The position numbers and the translations under genes are program-made. Positions 35,503 through 47,027 of a stretch of 64,000 nucleotides of DNA are shown here, piece by piece; within the stretch, counting starts at the first letter, position 1; every line of letters starts with the position of its first letter. The stretch spans positions 248,001-312,000 of the forward strand of contig CAWBJO010000007.1 in NCBI GenBank assembly GCA_963789175.1, read 5' to 3'. A model generated the notes under the pieces. The model was not told the origin of the DNA. It ran no database searches and saw only the letters and a program-made list of their open reading frames with translations. The stretch is from CAWBJO01 sp963789175 (GTDB lineage: Bacteria; Pseudomonadota; Alphaproteobacteria; Rhizobiales; Aestuariivirgaceae).

Positions 35503-35817
35503 ATGTCGACAATCATTAACAATCCCGACAGGGAGCCGCGGGAGACCACCCACATCACAACGACGGGTGATTCCTCCGCCGGCATGGTGCTGGGTATCAT
35601 CGTGGCATTCGCGGTGTTGCTTGGTATCGGAATTTGGGGTCTCGACTGGAACGGCACCGGCGACACGACCACAGTTGCGGTCTCGCCGCCCGATGTCATC
35701 CAGACAGCCCCGCAGCCGGCCGCCCCGGCTCCGGAAGTGGTTCCCGAGCAGCCTGCGCAGCCCGCCCAGCCGGCTCCGTCCGGCACCGATGGCGGCACGT
35801 CCGGCACCGCTCAGTAG
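35503..35817 (+). CDS. Small single-span membrane protein with Pro/Ala-rich tail
   Basis: A 104-residue protein with a hydrophilic N-terminus (~27 residues), one hydrophobic segment (about 28-47, G-M-V-L-G-I-I-V-A-F-A-V-L-L) and a Pro/Ala/Gly-rich, probably disordered tail. No known family was recognised. A CAGGAGC ribosome site lies 6-12 nt upstream. Preceded by an EcfG-type promoter and followed by a strong hairpin terminator, so it is a monocistronic stress-induced envelope gene candidate. Confidence 0.8.
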   Translation: MSTIINNPDREPRETTHITTTGDSSAGMVLGIIVAFAVLLGIGIWGLDWNGTGDTTTVAVSPPDVIQTAPQPAAPAPEVVPEQPAQPAQPAPSGTDGGTSGTAQ

Positions 35818-35841
35818 AGCCTTCGTTCGGTAGCATAAAAT

Positions 35842-35873
35842 CCGGAGCGTCGATTTCGGCGCTCCGGTTTTTT
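35842..35873. terminator. Rho-independent terminator between convergent genes
   Basis: Perfect 8-bp stem CCGGAGCG / CGCTCCGG with a 10-nt loop, followed by six T on the plus strand. On the minus strand the stem is followed by ATTTTA, so it may work in both directions for the convergent genes on either side. Confidence 0.85.
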
Positions 35874-35878
35874 GTACC

Positions 35879-36055
35879 TTAGGCGCCTTTCACGAACACC
35901 CCGACGAGAAGAACGACATAGGCGATCGCGAGAAGCAGCAGGACGTTGCCCGTGAGCAACGGCACAGTGGCGACAAGCCCGATCAGCGCGAGCAGAGCGA
36001 TAATGAGCGAGATCGCCGCGACGACGTTGCTCGGGCGGTTAAGCACGATCCGCAT
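35879..36055 (-). CDS. Small two-span membrane protein (58 aa)
   Basis: A 58-residue ORF with an AAGGAGG ribosome site 5 nt before the ATG and a TAA stop. It has two hydrophobic stretches (about residues 10-32 and 36-53) and ends V-F-V-K-G-A. No family was recognised. It is third in a leftward run with the secreted 82-residue protein and the transglycosylase (36-bp gap), under the EcfG-type promoter at 36885-36910. Confidence 0.7.
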   Translation of the reverse strand: MRIVLNRPSNVVAAISLIIALLALIGLVATVPLLTGNVLLLLAIAYVVLLVGVFVKGA

Positions 36056-36091
36056 CTTTCCTCCTTAAATCTGGAAGCTGGACTCGTTTCG

Positions 36092-36340
36092 CTACTCACC
36101 GTCGCGCAGGCGTTCCTCGTCGCGCGAATACGCTTCATCCGAATAGTCGGCGGGGAAGCCGGCGCTTCCTTTTTCCTCGAGCCAACGTGCCGGATACAGC
36201 AGCAAGGCGGCCGGCTGGGGGTGTTCAAGCGTCTCGATGGCCGCATCCTGACCCCGAACGGTGTCGAAGGCGGGATGAGCCGCCACCGGCAGGAATGGCC
36301 CCAGCCAGCATGCCGTCAGGATGAGAATGGACCGTCTCAT
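36092..36340 (-). CDS. Small secreted hypothetical protein
   Basis: An 82-residue protein with a clear N-terminal signal (M-R-R-S-I-L-I-L-T-A-C-W-L-G-P-F, cleavage probably after A-A-H or nearby) and an acidic mature part. No family recognised. Its ATG overlaps the stop of the transglycosylase gene (ATGA), so the two are translationally coupled and probably work together in the periplasm. Confidence 0.7.
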   Translation of the reverse strand: MRRSILILTACWLGPFLPVAAHPAFDTVRGQDAAIETLEHPQPAALLLYPARWLEEKGSAGFPADYSDEAYSRDEERLRDGE

Positions 36341-36804
36341 TGGCGTGCGAGAACGATGTTGGACCGAGTTTCGGCGATGCGTTCGTCCTCAAGAGGCGTG
36401 CCGGTGACCTTCCTCTCATAGGCCAGGGCTGCGACGCTCCGCTTCTTGGCAAAAAGGCCCTGCTGGTGTTTCCAAACGCCGCCGCGGGCCATTGCTTCGG
36501 CGAGATGCTTCATGCCCCATTCCAGACCGGCGCCGCAGGAGCGAAGCTCGCTGTCAGGTCCCTTGAAGCCGAGGTCGCGCGCCGTGGCAGGCTTGATCTG
36601 CAGCGGCCCGAGCTCGCCGGCCTTGCCGCGCGCGTAGCAATCGAACTGGCTCTCCACTTCGGCGACGCGGATGGCGATCCAGATGGGCACTCCGTGGCGT
36701 TCGGCGGCAGCGGCGACCAGGCGTTGAACTTCTACGGCGGGTGGGGCGACGTCCTGGGAGAGAGATACGGCTATGGCCGCAAGCACAAGGAGCCCTTTCA
36801 TCAT
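36337..36804 (-). CDS. Small lytic transglycosylase (SLT domain)
   Basis: A secreted lysozyme-like transglycosylase of about 155 residues: signal peptide (M-K-G-L-L-V-L-A-A-I-A), catalytic Glu in R-V-A-E-V-E-S-Q-F, then G-E-L-G-P-L-Q-I-K-P-A-T-A-R-D. It cleaves peptidoglycan glycan strands in the periplasm. Two adjacent ATG codons (36804, 36801) can start it. An EcfG-type promoter 81 bp upstream suggests stress induction. First gene of a three-gene leftward operon with two small envelope proteins. Confidence 0.85.
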   Translation of the reverse strand: MMKGLLVLAAIAVSLSQDVAPPAVEVQRLVAAAAERHGVPIWIAIRVAEVESQFDCYARGKAGELGPLQIKPATARDLGFKGPDSELRSCGAGLEWGMKHLAEAMARGGVWKHQQGLFAKKRSVAALAYERKVTGTPLEDERIAETRSNIVLARQ

Positions 36805-36884
36805 ACAACCCACCCTAAAGGCCGCCACACCCCCTGGATTTGTGCCCGGCTAGTTTGCCAATCCCATCAACGCGGTGAGTCCTT

Positions 36885-36910
36885 AACGTCACTTGTTAAG
36901 CTTTAGTTCC
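36885..36910 (-). promoter_or_regulatory. Predicted sigma-EcfG promoter, leftward
   Basis: Read on the minus strand: GGAAC (36910-36906), 17-nt spacer, CGTT (36888-36885). It points at the transglycosylase operon, 81 bp from its start codon. Confidence 0.65.
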
Positions 36911-36939
36911 CGAATGGCAGCGGCGGCGGGCGCTGTTCC

Positions 36940-36965
36940 GGAACGATTCCGCTCGGGCTGGCGTT
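36940..36965 (+). promoter_or_regulatory. Predicted sigma-EcfG promoter, rightward
   Basis: GGAAC at 36940-36944, 17-nt spacer, CGTT at 36962-36965, 26 bp before the ATG at 36992. It is divergent from the leftward promoter 29 bp away. Confidence 0.7.
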
Positions 36966-36991
36966 GAACCGCGGACTCGAGGGAACACAAG

Positions 36992-37261
36992 ATGGATGTA
37001 CCGGAGGGCGTCGCGCTGATGCCCGATCACAAGTTTCTCCGCAACACCGGCGCCCTGCTGGTCGTGCTGGCGATCGGCGCGGGGGCCATGACGGTGATCG
37101 GGACTTATGCCGTAGCCGAAGCTCCGCTGCAGATCAGCGAAGCGACCAGTCTCGAAAACGGGGCGGAGCAGATCCTAAGAGAGACCGCCGGGAACGTTTC
37201 CCAACGGGATGTGTTCATACCTTCGTCAATCAGCATCACGTCCACTGACGAAGGAGACTAA
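36992..37261 (+). CDS. Small membrane-anchored or secreted hypothetical protein
   Basis: An 89-residue protein with one hydrophobic segment (about residues 20-40, G-A-L-L-V-V-L-A-I-G-A-G-A-M) and a polar C-terminal half. No family recognised. GAGGGA stands 7 nt before the ATG; an internal ATG at 37019 with GGAGGG 10 nt upstream would give an 80-residue form and is also plausible. Probably the first gene after an EcfG-type promoter, with the DUF6600-type gene starting 1 bp after its stop. Confidence 0.7.
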   Translation: MDVPEGVALMPDHKFLRNTGALLVVLAIGAGAMTVIGTYAVAEAPLQISEATSLENGAEQILRETAGNVSQRDVFIPSSISITSTDEGD

Positions 37262-37262
37262 A

Positions 37263-38390
37263 ATGCGCTTCAAGCCATTCCTCCTTGGGTCGGCGGCGGC
37301 CACCGGGATACTTTTCGCCACGGCCGCTATCGAACCATTCCCTTTTCCGCTGTTTTCCCAAGCCCAGGCGGCTGCCGACGTATCGGTCAGCATCAGCATC
37401 AATACGTTCTATGACCGGCTCGAGCCCTATGGCAGCTGGATCTCCTATCGCGACCGCTGGGTTTGGGTGCCCGACATCGAGGACGCCCATTGGCGGCCCT
37501 ATACACGCGGGCACTGGGCGTACACGAAGCGGCACGGCTGGCTTTGGGTATCGAACGAGCGGTTCGGCTGGGCGACGTACCACTACGGCCGCTGGGGTTA
37601 TGCGCGCGACATCGGCTGGTACTGGGTTCCGGGCCGGCGCTGGGCGCCCGCATGGGTGGCCTGGAGCCGCGACGACGAGTCCGTCGCTTGGGCGCCTCTG
37701 CCGCCCGGCCGCGGTGACGACGTCAGCATCTCGATCTCGATCGACACCATGCCGGATTACTACTGGCAGGTCGTGCCGGTCAGCGCGTTCCTCGAAGTCG
37801 ATCTGTCCGGGCACATCGTCCGGGATCGCGACCGGGTCAGGCGCGTGATCTCGCGCGGCGAGATCGAGCCCGTCCGGATCGAGAACAACATCGTCGTCAA
37901 CAACGTGATCAACGTGAACTTCATCGAGGAGAAGACCGAGAAGAAGGTCGTGATCCACGAGGAGCGGGCGGCGGACAAACCGGAATCGGCCGGGAAGGCG
38001 GACGACAACACTGTCGCCATCTTCAACGCCGAAGTCCAGGACGAGCCCGAGGCGAAGCCGAAGGAAGTCAAGAAGGTCGAAGACGTCGCCAAGGAGCGCG
38101 AAGCCAAGGGTATCGCGCCCGAGGAAGGCGCGACCGAGTCGGCCGCCGAAGGCGGTGCGACGACCGAGCCCAAGGGCGAGGCCGCACAGGGCGAGCAGCC
38201 CGCAGCCGAAGGCGGGCAGCCGGCAACCGAACAGGCGACCGAAGAAAAGAAGCCCGCCGAAGGCGAGCAGCAGGCTGAAGAAAAGAAGCCCGCCGAAGGC
38301 GAGCAGCAGGCTGAAGAAAAGAAGCCCGCCGAAGGCGAGCAGCAGGCGACCGAAGAAAAGAAGCCCGCCGAAGGCGAGCAGCAGGCCTGA
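37263..38390 (+). CDS. DUF6600-like secreted W/Y-rich protein; tail cut by frameshift
   Basis: Signal peptide (about 1-35), then a Trp/Tyr-rich DUF6600-like domain (Y-G-S-W, W-V-W-V-P, H-W-R-P-Y, G-H-W, G-W-A-T-Y-H-Y-G-R-W repeats, ~50-150), a coil rich in Val/Asn, and an acidic-basic low-complexity tail with E-E-K-K-P-A-E-G-E-Q-Q repeats. The frame stops at 38388-38390 inside the repeat because of one extra C (C-A-G-G-C-C-T-G-A instead of C-A-G-G-C-T-G-A). The repeat then continues in the +1 frame, and after ~38615 the original frame resumes and ends in C-D-P-N-T-Q-D-C-A-N-Q at 38690. The intact gene would be 37263-38690. Role unknown; stress promoter upstream suggests an envelope stress protein. 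Confidence 0.75.
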   Translation: MRFKPFLLGSAAATGILFATAAIEPFPFPLFSQAQAAADVSVSISINTFYDRLEPYGSWISYRDRWVWVPDIEDAHWRPYTRGHWAYTKRHGWLWVSNERFGWATYHYGRWGYARDIGWYWVPGRRWAPAWVAWSRDDESVAWAPLPPGRGDDVSISISIDTMPDYYWQVVPVSAFLEVDLSGHIVRDRDRVRRVISRGEIEPVRIENNIVVNNVINVNFIEEKTEKKVVIHEERAADKPESAGKADDNTVAIFNAEVQDEPEAKPKEVKKVEDVAKEREAKGIAPEEGATESAAEGGATTEPKGEAAQGEQPAAEGGQPATEQATEEKKPAEGEQQAEEKKPAEGEQQAEEKKPAEGEQQATEEKKPAEGEQQA

Positions 38391-38574
38391 AGAAAAGAAG
38401 CCGGCCGAAGGCGAGCAGCAGGCGACCGAAGAAAAGAAGCCCGCCGAAGGCGAGCAGCAGGCAACGGAAGAAAAGAAGCCGGCCGAAGGCGAGCAGCAGG
38501 CTGAAGAAAAGAAGCCCGCCAAAGGCGAGCAGCAGGCGACGGAAGAAAAGAAGCCTGCCGAAGGCGAGCAAAGC
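38241..38574 (+). repeat. Tandem 36/39-bp coding repeat (EEKKPAEGEQQ), 9 units
   Basis: Nine near-identical units encode E-E-K-K-P-A-E-G-E-Q-Q followed by A (36 bp) or A-T (39 bp). Four units are in the DUF6600-type frame and five follow the one-base insertion. Unit differences are few (one E-to-K, one final Q-to-S), so the array is recent or kept uniform by recombination. Confidence 0.92.
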
Positions 38575-38739
38575 GGCGAGCAGGCCCTCGAGCCACCCGC
38601 CGACCAGCCGGCAGCCGAAAGCCTACCGAGCAGCCCGCGAAGAAACAGGAGCAGTGCGATCCGAACACGCAGGATTGCGCGAACCAGTAAGGACTGCCGA
38701 CATCACGGGCGCCGCCGGTTCATGGAACCGGCGGCGTCG

Positions 38740-42256
<3,517 letters not shown>

Positions 42257-42259
42257 CCC

Positions 42260-42688
42260 TTGTCGTACGAAAAGCTCCTGCTCGTCCCCGTCTTCGCGCA
42301 TGTGACGATGATTTTCATCTCCGTGTTCTCGCTGGGCTTCGCCCGGGTCGCGTCGGTGCGCCGGGGTGAGGTCAAGGTGAGGGACATCGCGCTCGACTCG
42401 GAGAAATGGCCGGACGAACTGCGCAAGCGCGCCAACAACTACCGCAACCAGTTCGAGCTGCCTGTGCTGTTCTACGCCGTCGTCGCCTTCATCCTGGCGA
42501 TCGGCGTCGCCGGGCCCGTCGAGCTGATCCTCGCCTGGATCTTCGTCGCAACGCGCTTCGTGCACACCTACATCCACATGGGCTCGAACTACGTGCGGCA
42601 CCGATTCTATGCCTTTGCCGCCTCGGCCTTCACGCTGACGCTGATGTGGCTGTGGTTCGCGGCGCGCGTGTTCACGAGCGGAGCGTAG
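42260..42688 (+). CDS. MAPEG-family membrane protein
   Basis: A 142-residue, four-span MAPEG-like protein (F-S-L-G-F-A-R, N-Y-R-N-Q-F-E-L-P-V-L-F-Y and F-V-H-T-Y-I-H motifs). Eukaryotic members are glutathione-dependent; the bacterial role is unknown. TTG start 3 bp after guaB; the next gene follows after 1 bp. Confidence 0.88.
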   Translation: MSYEKLLLVPVFAHVTMIFISVFSLGFARVASVRRGEVKVRDIALDSEKWPDELRKRANNYRNQFELPVLFYAVVAFILAIGVAGPVELILAWIFVATRFVHTYIHMGSNYVRHRFYAFAASAFTLTLMWLWFAARVFTSGA

Positions 42689-42689
42689 C

Positions 42690-43322
42690 ATGCCCGGCCT
42701 CGAAACGTTGCTGCCGTTTGTCATCGCAACCCTGATCTTCGCGACGCTTCCCGGCCCCGGCATTCTCTACACGGCGGCGCAGACGATGGCGCACGGCCGG
42801 CGTCGCGGTCTCGTTGCGGTCGCCGGCCTGCATGTCGGCGGCATGGCGCATGTCGGCGCGGCGGCGGCCGGCCTGTCCGTTGTCTTCCAGCTCGTGCCGG
42901 AGCTCTACGTCGCGATCAAGGTGGCGGGCGCCATCTATCTCGTCTGGCTCGGCATCTCCATCATCCGCACGCGGACCGACACTGCCCCCGCGGCCCCGCC
43001 GCCGGCCCGGAAATCCACGCGGCGCGTCTTCCTCGACAGCATCGCAGTCGAGGTTCTCAACCCCAAGACGGCGCTGTTCTTCATAGCCTTCCTTCCGCAG
43101 TTCGCCGACGTCCATGCCGCGCTTCCGATTCCGGTCCAGCTCCTGATCCTCGGCACGTTCGTCAACGTGAGCTTCACGGCCGTCGACTGCGTGGTGGTGT
43201 TCATCGCCGGCCTCGTGGTCGCGACGTTCAAGAAGTCGATGCGCGCCCAGCGGCTGATCCGCGTGGCCGGCGGGACCATCCTAGCCGGCCTCGGCGTCCA
43301 CATGGCCCTGGCGCGGGCCTGA
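42690..43322 (+). CDS. LysE/RhtB-family amino-acid exporter
   Basis: A 210-residue inner-membrane protein with about six spans; G-P-G-I-L-Y-T-A near the N-terminus and N-P-K-T-A-L-F-F in mid-protein are family marks. It exports amino acids or homoserine-lactone-like compounds. Substrate not determinable. Within the guaB-guaA run. Confidence 0.9.
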   Translation: MPGLETLLPFVIATLIFATLPGPGILYTAAQTMAHGRRRGLVAVAGLHVGGMAHVGAAAAGLSVVFQLVPELYVAIKVAGAIYLVWLGISIIRTRTDTAPAAPPPARKSTRRVFLDSIAVEVLNPKTALFFIAFLPQFADVHAALPIPVQLLILGTFVNVSFTAVDCVVVFIAGLVVATFKKSMRAQRLIRVAGGTILAGLGVHMALARA

Positions 43323-43327
43323 CGCGA

Positions 43328-44617
43328 ATGCGCAGCGGAGGCCGGGTCGCGGCGGCAATCGAAGTCGTCTCCGAGGTCCTGGGACATTCGCGCCCCATCG
43401 CCGAGGCGCTGAAGGACTGGGGCTCGCGGCATCGGTTCGCCGGCGCGGGAGACCGTTCGGCCATCGGCAACCTCGTCTACGACGGCATTCGGCGGAAACA
43501 ATCCCTCGCCCATGCCATGCAGGACGATCGACCGCGCGGGATCGTGCTCGGCGCCTTGCGTTGGGCGTGGAAGCTCGACAGCGAGGAGATCGGCGCGCTT
43601 GTCACGGAGCAGCACGGGCCGGGCGCGCTGAGCGATGCGGAGCTCGCGCGGCTGCGTGACCCGGCCCGGACGGACGCGCCGTGGATCGCGGGGGACTATC
43701 CGGAATGGCTGGACGCATCGTTCAAGCGCGCCTTCGGCGACGATCGGGCGGAGCAGGGAGCGGCGCTCAGCCTGCGGGCACCGCTCGACCTGAGGGCCAA
43801 CCTCATCAAGGCGTCGCGGGACAAGGTCCTGGCAGCGCTTGCGAAATTCGGGGCCGTTCAGGGCCCTCTCACGCCCACCTGCATCCGGATTGCGCCGCCG
43901 GCAGTCGACGGACGGCTGCCGAATGTCGAGGCGGAACCGTCGCATGCCAAGGGATGGTTCGAGGTTCAAGACCAGGGATCGCAGGCCGCGGCACTGCTGT
44001 GCGGCGCGCAGGCGGGACTGCAGGTCGCGGACATCTGCGCCGGTGCGGGAGGCAAGACCTTGGCGCTCGCCGCCGCCATGGACAATCGCGGCCAGATCCT
44101 CGCCTATGACAGCGACCGGCTCCGACTGCGCCCGATATTCGACCGGCTGAAGCGGGCCGGAGCCCGCAACGTACAGGTCATTCCGGCCGACGAGGAAAGC
44201 CGCCTCGACCTGCTGAACGGGCGAATGGACATCGTGGTCGTCGATGCGCCGTGCTCGGGCTCGGGGGCATGGCGGCGAAAGCCCGACGGGAAATGGCGGC
44301 TCAGGCCGGAAGCACTGCGCAGGCGAATGGAGGAGCAGACGGCGGTTCTCGATCGCGGTGCCGACCTCGTCCGTCCCGGCGGCAAACTCGCCTACATCAC
44401 CTGTTCGGTGCTGCCGGAGGAGAACGGAGATCAGGTCCGCGCCTTCCTCGATCGCCATGCCGCGTTTCGCCAAGTGCCGATCGCCAAGGCCTGGCGCGAT
44501 GCCATCGGGGAAAACGTGCCGACCTCTGCCGATGGAGCTACCGATACTCTGCTGCTGACACCGCGCAGCCACGCGACGGACGGGTTCTTCATCGCCCTCC
44601 TTGTGAAATCGACGTGA
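43328..44617 (+). CDS. rsmB: RsmB/NOP2-type RNA (cytosine-5)-methyltransferase
   Basis: A 429-residue enzyme with a NusB-like helical N-terminal domain and a methyltransferase domain: SAM loop D-I-C-A-G-A-G-G-K-T, D-A-P-C-S-G-S-G and catalytic I-T-C-S-V-L-P-E-E-N. The two cysteines of the m5C mechanism (in P-C-S and T-C-S) are both present. Homologous to RsmB, which makes m5C967 in 16S rRNA; the exact target in this lineage may differ. Confidence 0.87.
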   Translation: MRSGGRVAAAIEVVSEVLGHSRPIAEALKDWGSRHRFAGAGDRSAIGNLVYDGIRRKQSLAHAMQDDRPRGIVLGALRWAWKLDSEEIGALVTEQHGPGALSDAELARLRDPARTDAPWIAGDYPEWLDASFKRAFGDDRAEQGAALSLRAPLDLRANLIKASRDKVLAALAKFGAVQGPLTPTCIRIAPPAVDGRLPNVEAEPSHAKGWFEVQDQGSQAAALLCGAQAGLQVADICAGAGGKTLALAAAMDNRGQILAYDSDRLRLRPIFDRLKRAGARNVQVIPADEESRLDLLNGRMDIVVVDAPCSGSGAWRRKPDGKWRLRPEALRRRMEEQTAVLDRGADLVRPGGKLAYITCSVLPEENGDQVRAFLDRHAAFRQVPIAKAWRDAIGENVPTSADGATDTLLLTPRSHATDGFFIALLVKST

Positions 44618-44627
44618 GGGCAACGAG

Positions 44628-45272
44628 ATGAACCTCGATCCGCCCTCGGAAACGATCGCCGGACGGCGGATCCTGTTCGCCATGGCGACGACGGCCGAAT
44701 TCGGTCCCGAGCTCCAGCGCCGGTTCACGCCGTTCATGGTGGGCGTCGGCCCGGTCGAGGCGGGGATCAGCACGGCAAGGGCGCTCGCGCAGCTGCGGAG
44801 CCGTGGCCGGTCGCCCGATCTCGTTGTCAGCCTTGGATCAGCCGGGTCGCGGACGCTCCGGGAAACCGCGGTCTACCAGGCCGAGTGTGTCTCCTACCGC
44901 GACATGGACGCATCGCCGCTGGGCTTCGCCAAAGGCGAGACGCCGTTTCTCGGCCTTCCGGCCGTCATCGAGGTGCCGCTGCGCGTACCTGAGATACCCG
45001 CGGCGACGTTGTCGACCGGCGCGCGAATCGTGTCGGGAGACCACTACGACGAGATCGATGCCGACATGGTGGACATGGAATCCTATGCCGTCCTGCGGGC
45101 CGCCATGCTCGAGGGCAGCGCATTCATCGGGCTCAGGGGCATTTCCGACGGACGTGCGCCGCTCAAAGGGGCCGGGGACTGGATGCGCTTCCTGCATGTC
45201 ATCGATGCGAACCTCGCCGCCGCCGTCGACCGGATGTGCGGTTGGCTCGAGGCCGGTGGACTCGCCCGTTAG
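44628..45272 (+). CDS. MTA/SAH nucleosidase-like phosphorylase-superfamily protein
   Basis: A 214-residue PNP/UDP-phosphorylase-superfamily protein: V-S-L-G-S-A-G at the phosphate/glycine loop, V-D-M-E-S-Y-A ribose site and R-G-I-S-D-G with the catalytic Asp. It probably cleaves methylthioadenosine or S-adenosylhomocysteine, releasing adenine, which suits its place between purine genes. Somewhat shorter than E. coli MtnN (about 230). Confidence 0.82.
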   Translation: MNLDPPSETIAGRRILFAMATTAEFGPELQRRFTPFMVGVGPVEAGISTARALAQLRSRGRSPDLVVSLGSAGSRTLRETAVYQAECVSYRDMDASPLGFAKGETPFLGLPAVIEVPLRVPEIPAATLSTGARIVSGDHYDEIDADMVDMESYAVLRAAMLEGSAFIGLRGISDGRAPLKGAGDWMRFLHVIDANLAAAVDRMCGWLEAGGLAR

Positions 45273-45312
45273 GGGGCTTGCGGGGGCGAGGCGAAATCGT
45301 TAATCCCTCGCA

Positions 45313-46863
45313 ATGACGACCGACCGCATCCTCATCATCGACTTCGGCTCCCAGCTCACGCAGCTCATCGCGCGGCGCGTGCGCGAGGCGGGCGTCTATT
45401 CCGAGATCGTTCCCTTCAACCATGCCGGACAGGCGCTCGAGCGTGACGGGCTCAAGGGCATCATTCTGTCCGGCGGTCCGGCCTCGGTCCACGAGCGGGA
45501 GAGCCCGGCGGCTCCAAGCGCGGTTTTCCGGCGCGGGGTGCCGGTGCTCGGCATCTGCTACGGCGAGCAGACGATGTGCGCCGAGCTCGGGGGACGGGTA
45601 GAGCCTTCGGACCACCGCGAATTCGGACGCGCCTATGTCGAGGTCAAGGCGGCCTGCGCGCTATTCGACGGAGTATGGAGCGCCGGCGAGCGGCACCAGG
45701 TATGGATGAGCCACGGGGACCGGGTCGTTGGCCTGCCGCCGGGTTTCCACGTGGCGGCGGTCTCGGAGGGCGCGCCGTTCGCGGCCATCTGCGACGAGAA
45801 GCGCCAGTTCTACGGCACGCAGTTCCATCTCGAGGTCGTCCACACTCCGGACGGCGCGCGGCTTCTGAAGAACTTCGTCATCGAGATCTGCGGCTGCCGC
45901 CCGAACTGGTCGATGGCGTCCTATCGGCAGGACGCGATCCACCGAATCAAGAAGCAAGTCGGCTTCGAGCGCGTCATCTGCGGCCTTTCCGGCGGGGTGG
46001 ACAGCGCGGTGACGGCGGTCCTGATCCATGAAGCCATCGGCGAACAGCTCACCTGCATCTTCGTCGACCACGGACTGATGCGCCTCGACGAGGCGGAGGA
46101 AGTGGTGCGGCTCTTCCGCGAGGCCTACAACATTCCACTCGTCCACGTCGACGCGAGCCGGCTGTTCCTGGACGAGCTCGACGGCGTCACCGATCCCGAG
46201 GCGAAGCGGAAGACCATCGGCCGGCTGTTCATCGAGGTGTTCGAGGAAGAGGCGACAAAGGCGGGAGGGGCCGCCTACCTCGCACAAGGCACCCTCTATC
46301 CGGACGTCATCGAGAGCGTTTCCTTCGCCGGCGGACCGTCCGTCACGATCAAGTCGCATCACAATGTGGGCGGACTTCCCGAGCGGATGAACATGAAGCT
46401 GGTGGAGCCGCTCAGGGAACTGTTCAAGGACGAAGTCCGGGCGCTCGGGCGAGAGCTCGGGCTGCCCGAGCATTTCGTGCGGCGGCACCCATTTCCGGGG
46501 CCGGGGCTTGCCATCCGCGTTCCCGGAGAGGTGACCCGGGAGAAGCTCGACATTCTGCGCAAGGCCGATCACATCTTCCTCGACGAGATCCGCAAGGCCG
46601 GGCTCTACGACGCGATCTGGCAGGCCTTCGCCGTCCTGCTGCCGGTGCGCAGCGTCGGCGTGATGGGCGACTACCGGACCTATGATTCCGTCCTGGCACT
46701 CAGGGCCGTGTCGTCGACGGACGGCATGACGGCGGACAGCTTTGCCTTCGACCATGCGTTCCTCGCCGCCACGGCGACGCGCATCATCAACGAGGTCCGG
46801 GGCGTCAACCGCGTCGTCTACGACGTCACCTCGAAGCCGCCCGGCACGATCGAGTGGGAATGA
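45313..46863 (+). CDS. guaA: GMP synthase (glutamine-hydrolysing)
   Basis: A 516-residue two-domain enzyme that aminates XMP to GMP. Class-I glutamine amidotransferase with nucleophile Cys82 (L-G-I-C-Y-G-E-Q), ATP-pyrophosphatase P-loop S-G-G-V-D-S, and a C-terminal dimerisation domain ending in K-P-P-G-T-I-E-W-E. Last gene of the guaB-guaA run. Confidence 0.96.
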   Translation: MTTDRILIIDFGSQLTQLIARRVREAGVYSEIVPFNHAGQALERDGLKGIILSGGPASVHERESPAAPSAVFRRGVPVLGICYGEQTMCAELGGRVEPSDHREFGRAYVEVKAACALFDGVWSAGERHQVWMSHGDRVVGLPPGFHVAAVSEGAPFAAICDEKRQFYGTQFHLEVVHTPDGARLLKNFVIEICGCRPNWSMASYRQDAIHRIKKQVGFERVICGLSGGVDSAVTAVLIHEAIGEQLTCIFVDHGLMRLDEAEEVVRLFREAYNIPLVHVDASRLFLDELDGVTDPEAKRKTIGRLFIEVFEEEATKAGGAAYLAQGTLYPDVIESVSFAGGPSVTIKSHHNVGGLPERMNMKLVEPLRELFKDEVRALGRELGLPEHFVRRHPFPGPGLAIRVPGEVTREKLDILRKADHIFLDEIRKAGLYDAIWQAFAVLLPVRSVGVMGDYRTYDSVLALRAVSSTDGMTADSFAFDHAFLAATATRIINEVRGVNRVVYDVTSKPPGTIEWE

Positions 46864-46872
46864 TCCCGCATT

Positions 46873-46885
46873 GGAAGATTCTTCC
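46873..46885. promoter_or_regulatory. Perfect palindrome upstream of acdS, candidate AcdR operator
   Basis: GGAAGATTCTTCC is a perfect 6+1+6 palindrome 143 bp before the acdS start. With its right flank it matches 14 of 15 bases of a sequence at the acdR start (48521-48535). Lrp-family AcdR is the likely binder; alternatively it is a relic of a former divergent acdR start. Confidence 0.5.
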
Positions 46886-47027
46886 ATCCGACCGCCTCTC
46901 GATGCAACGGAGCCCGCAGAGCGAACACCAATCGGAGCATCGTAGCGGCCGTTCGATCCGCCGTATGAGAACACCTTTCCCGGCCGTTGGCTTATGATGC
47001 GGCACCACGGCCATCATGGAGTCCGAG

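Noticed and set aside
37236..38522. Leu/Phe-rich 428-residue frame antisense to the DUF6600-type gene
   Set aside because: It is the complement of the Lys/Glu-rich repeat and has no independent start signal or family.
38241..38574. Possible CRISPR array (regular 36/39-bp repeats)
   Set aside because: Units are contiguous with no unique spacers and encode a uniform peptide; it is a coding tandem repeat.
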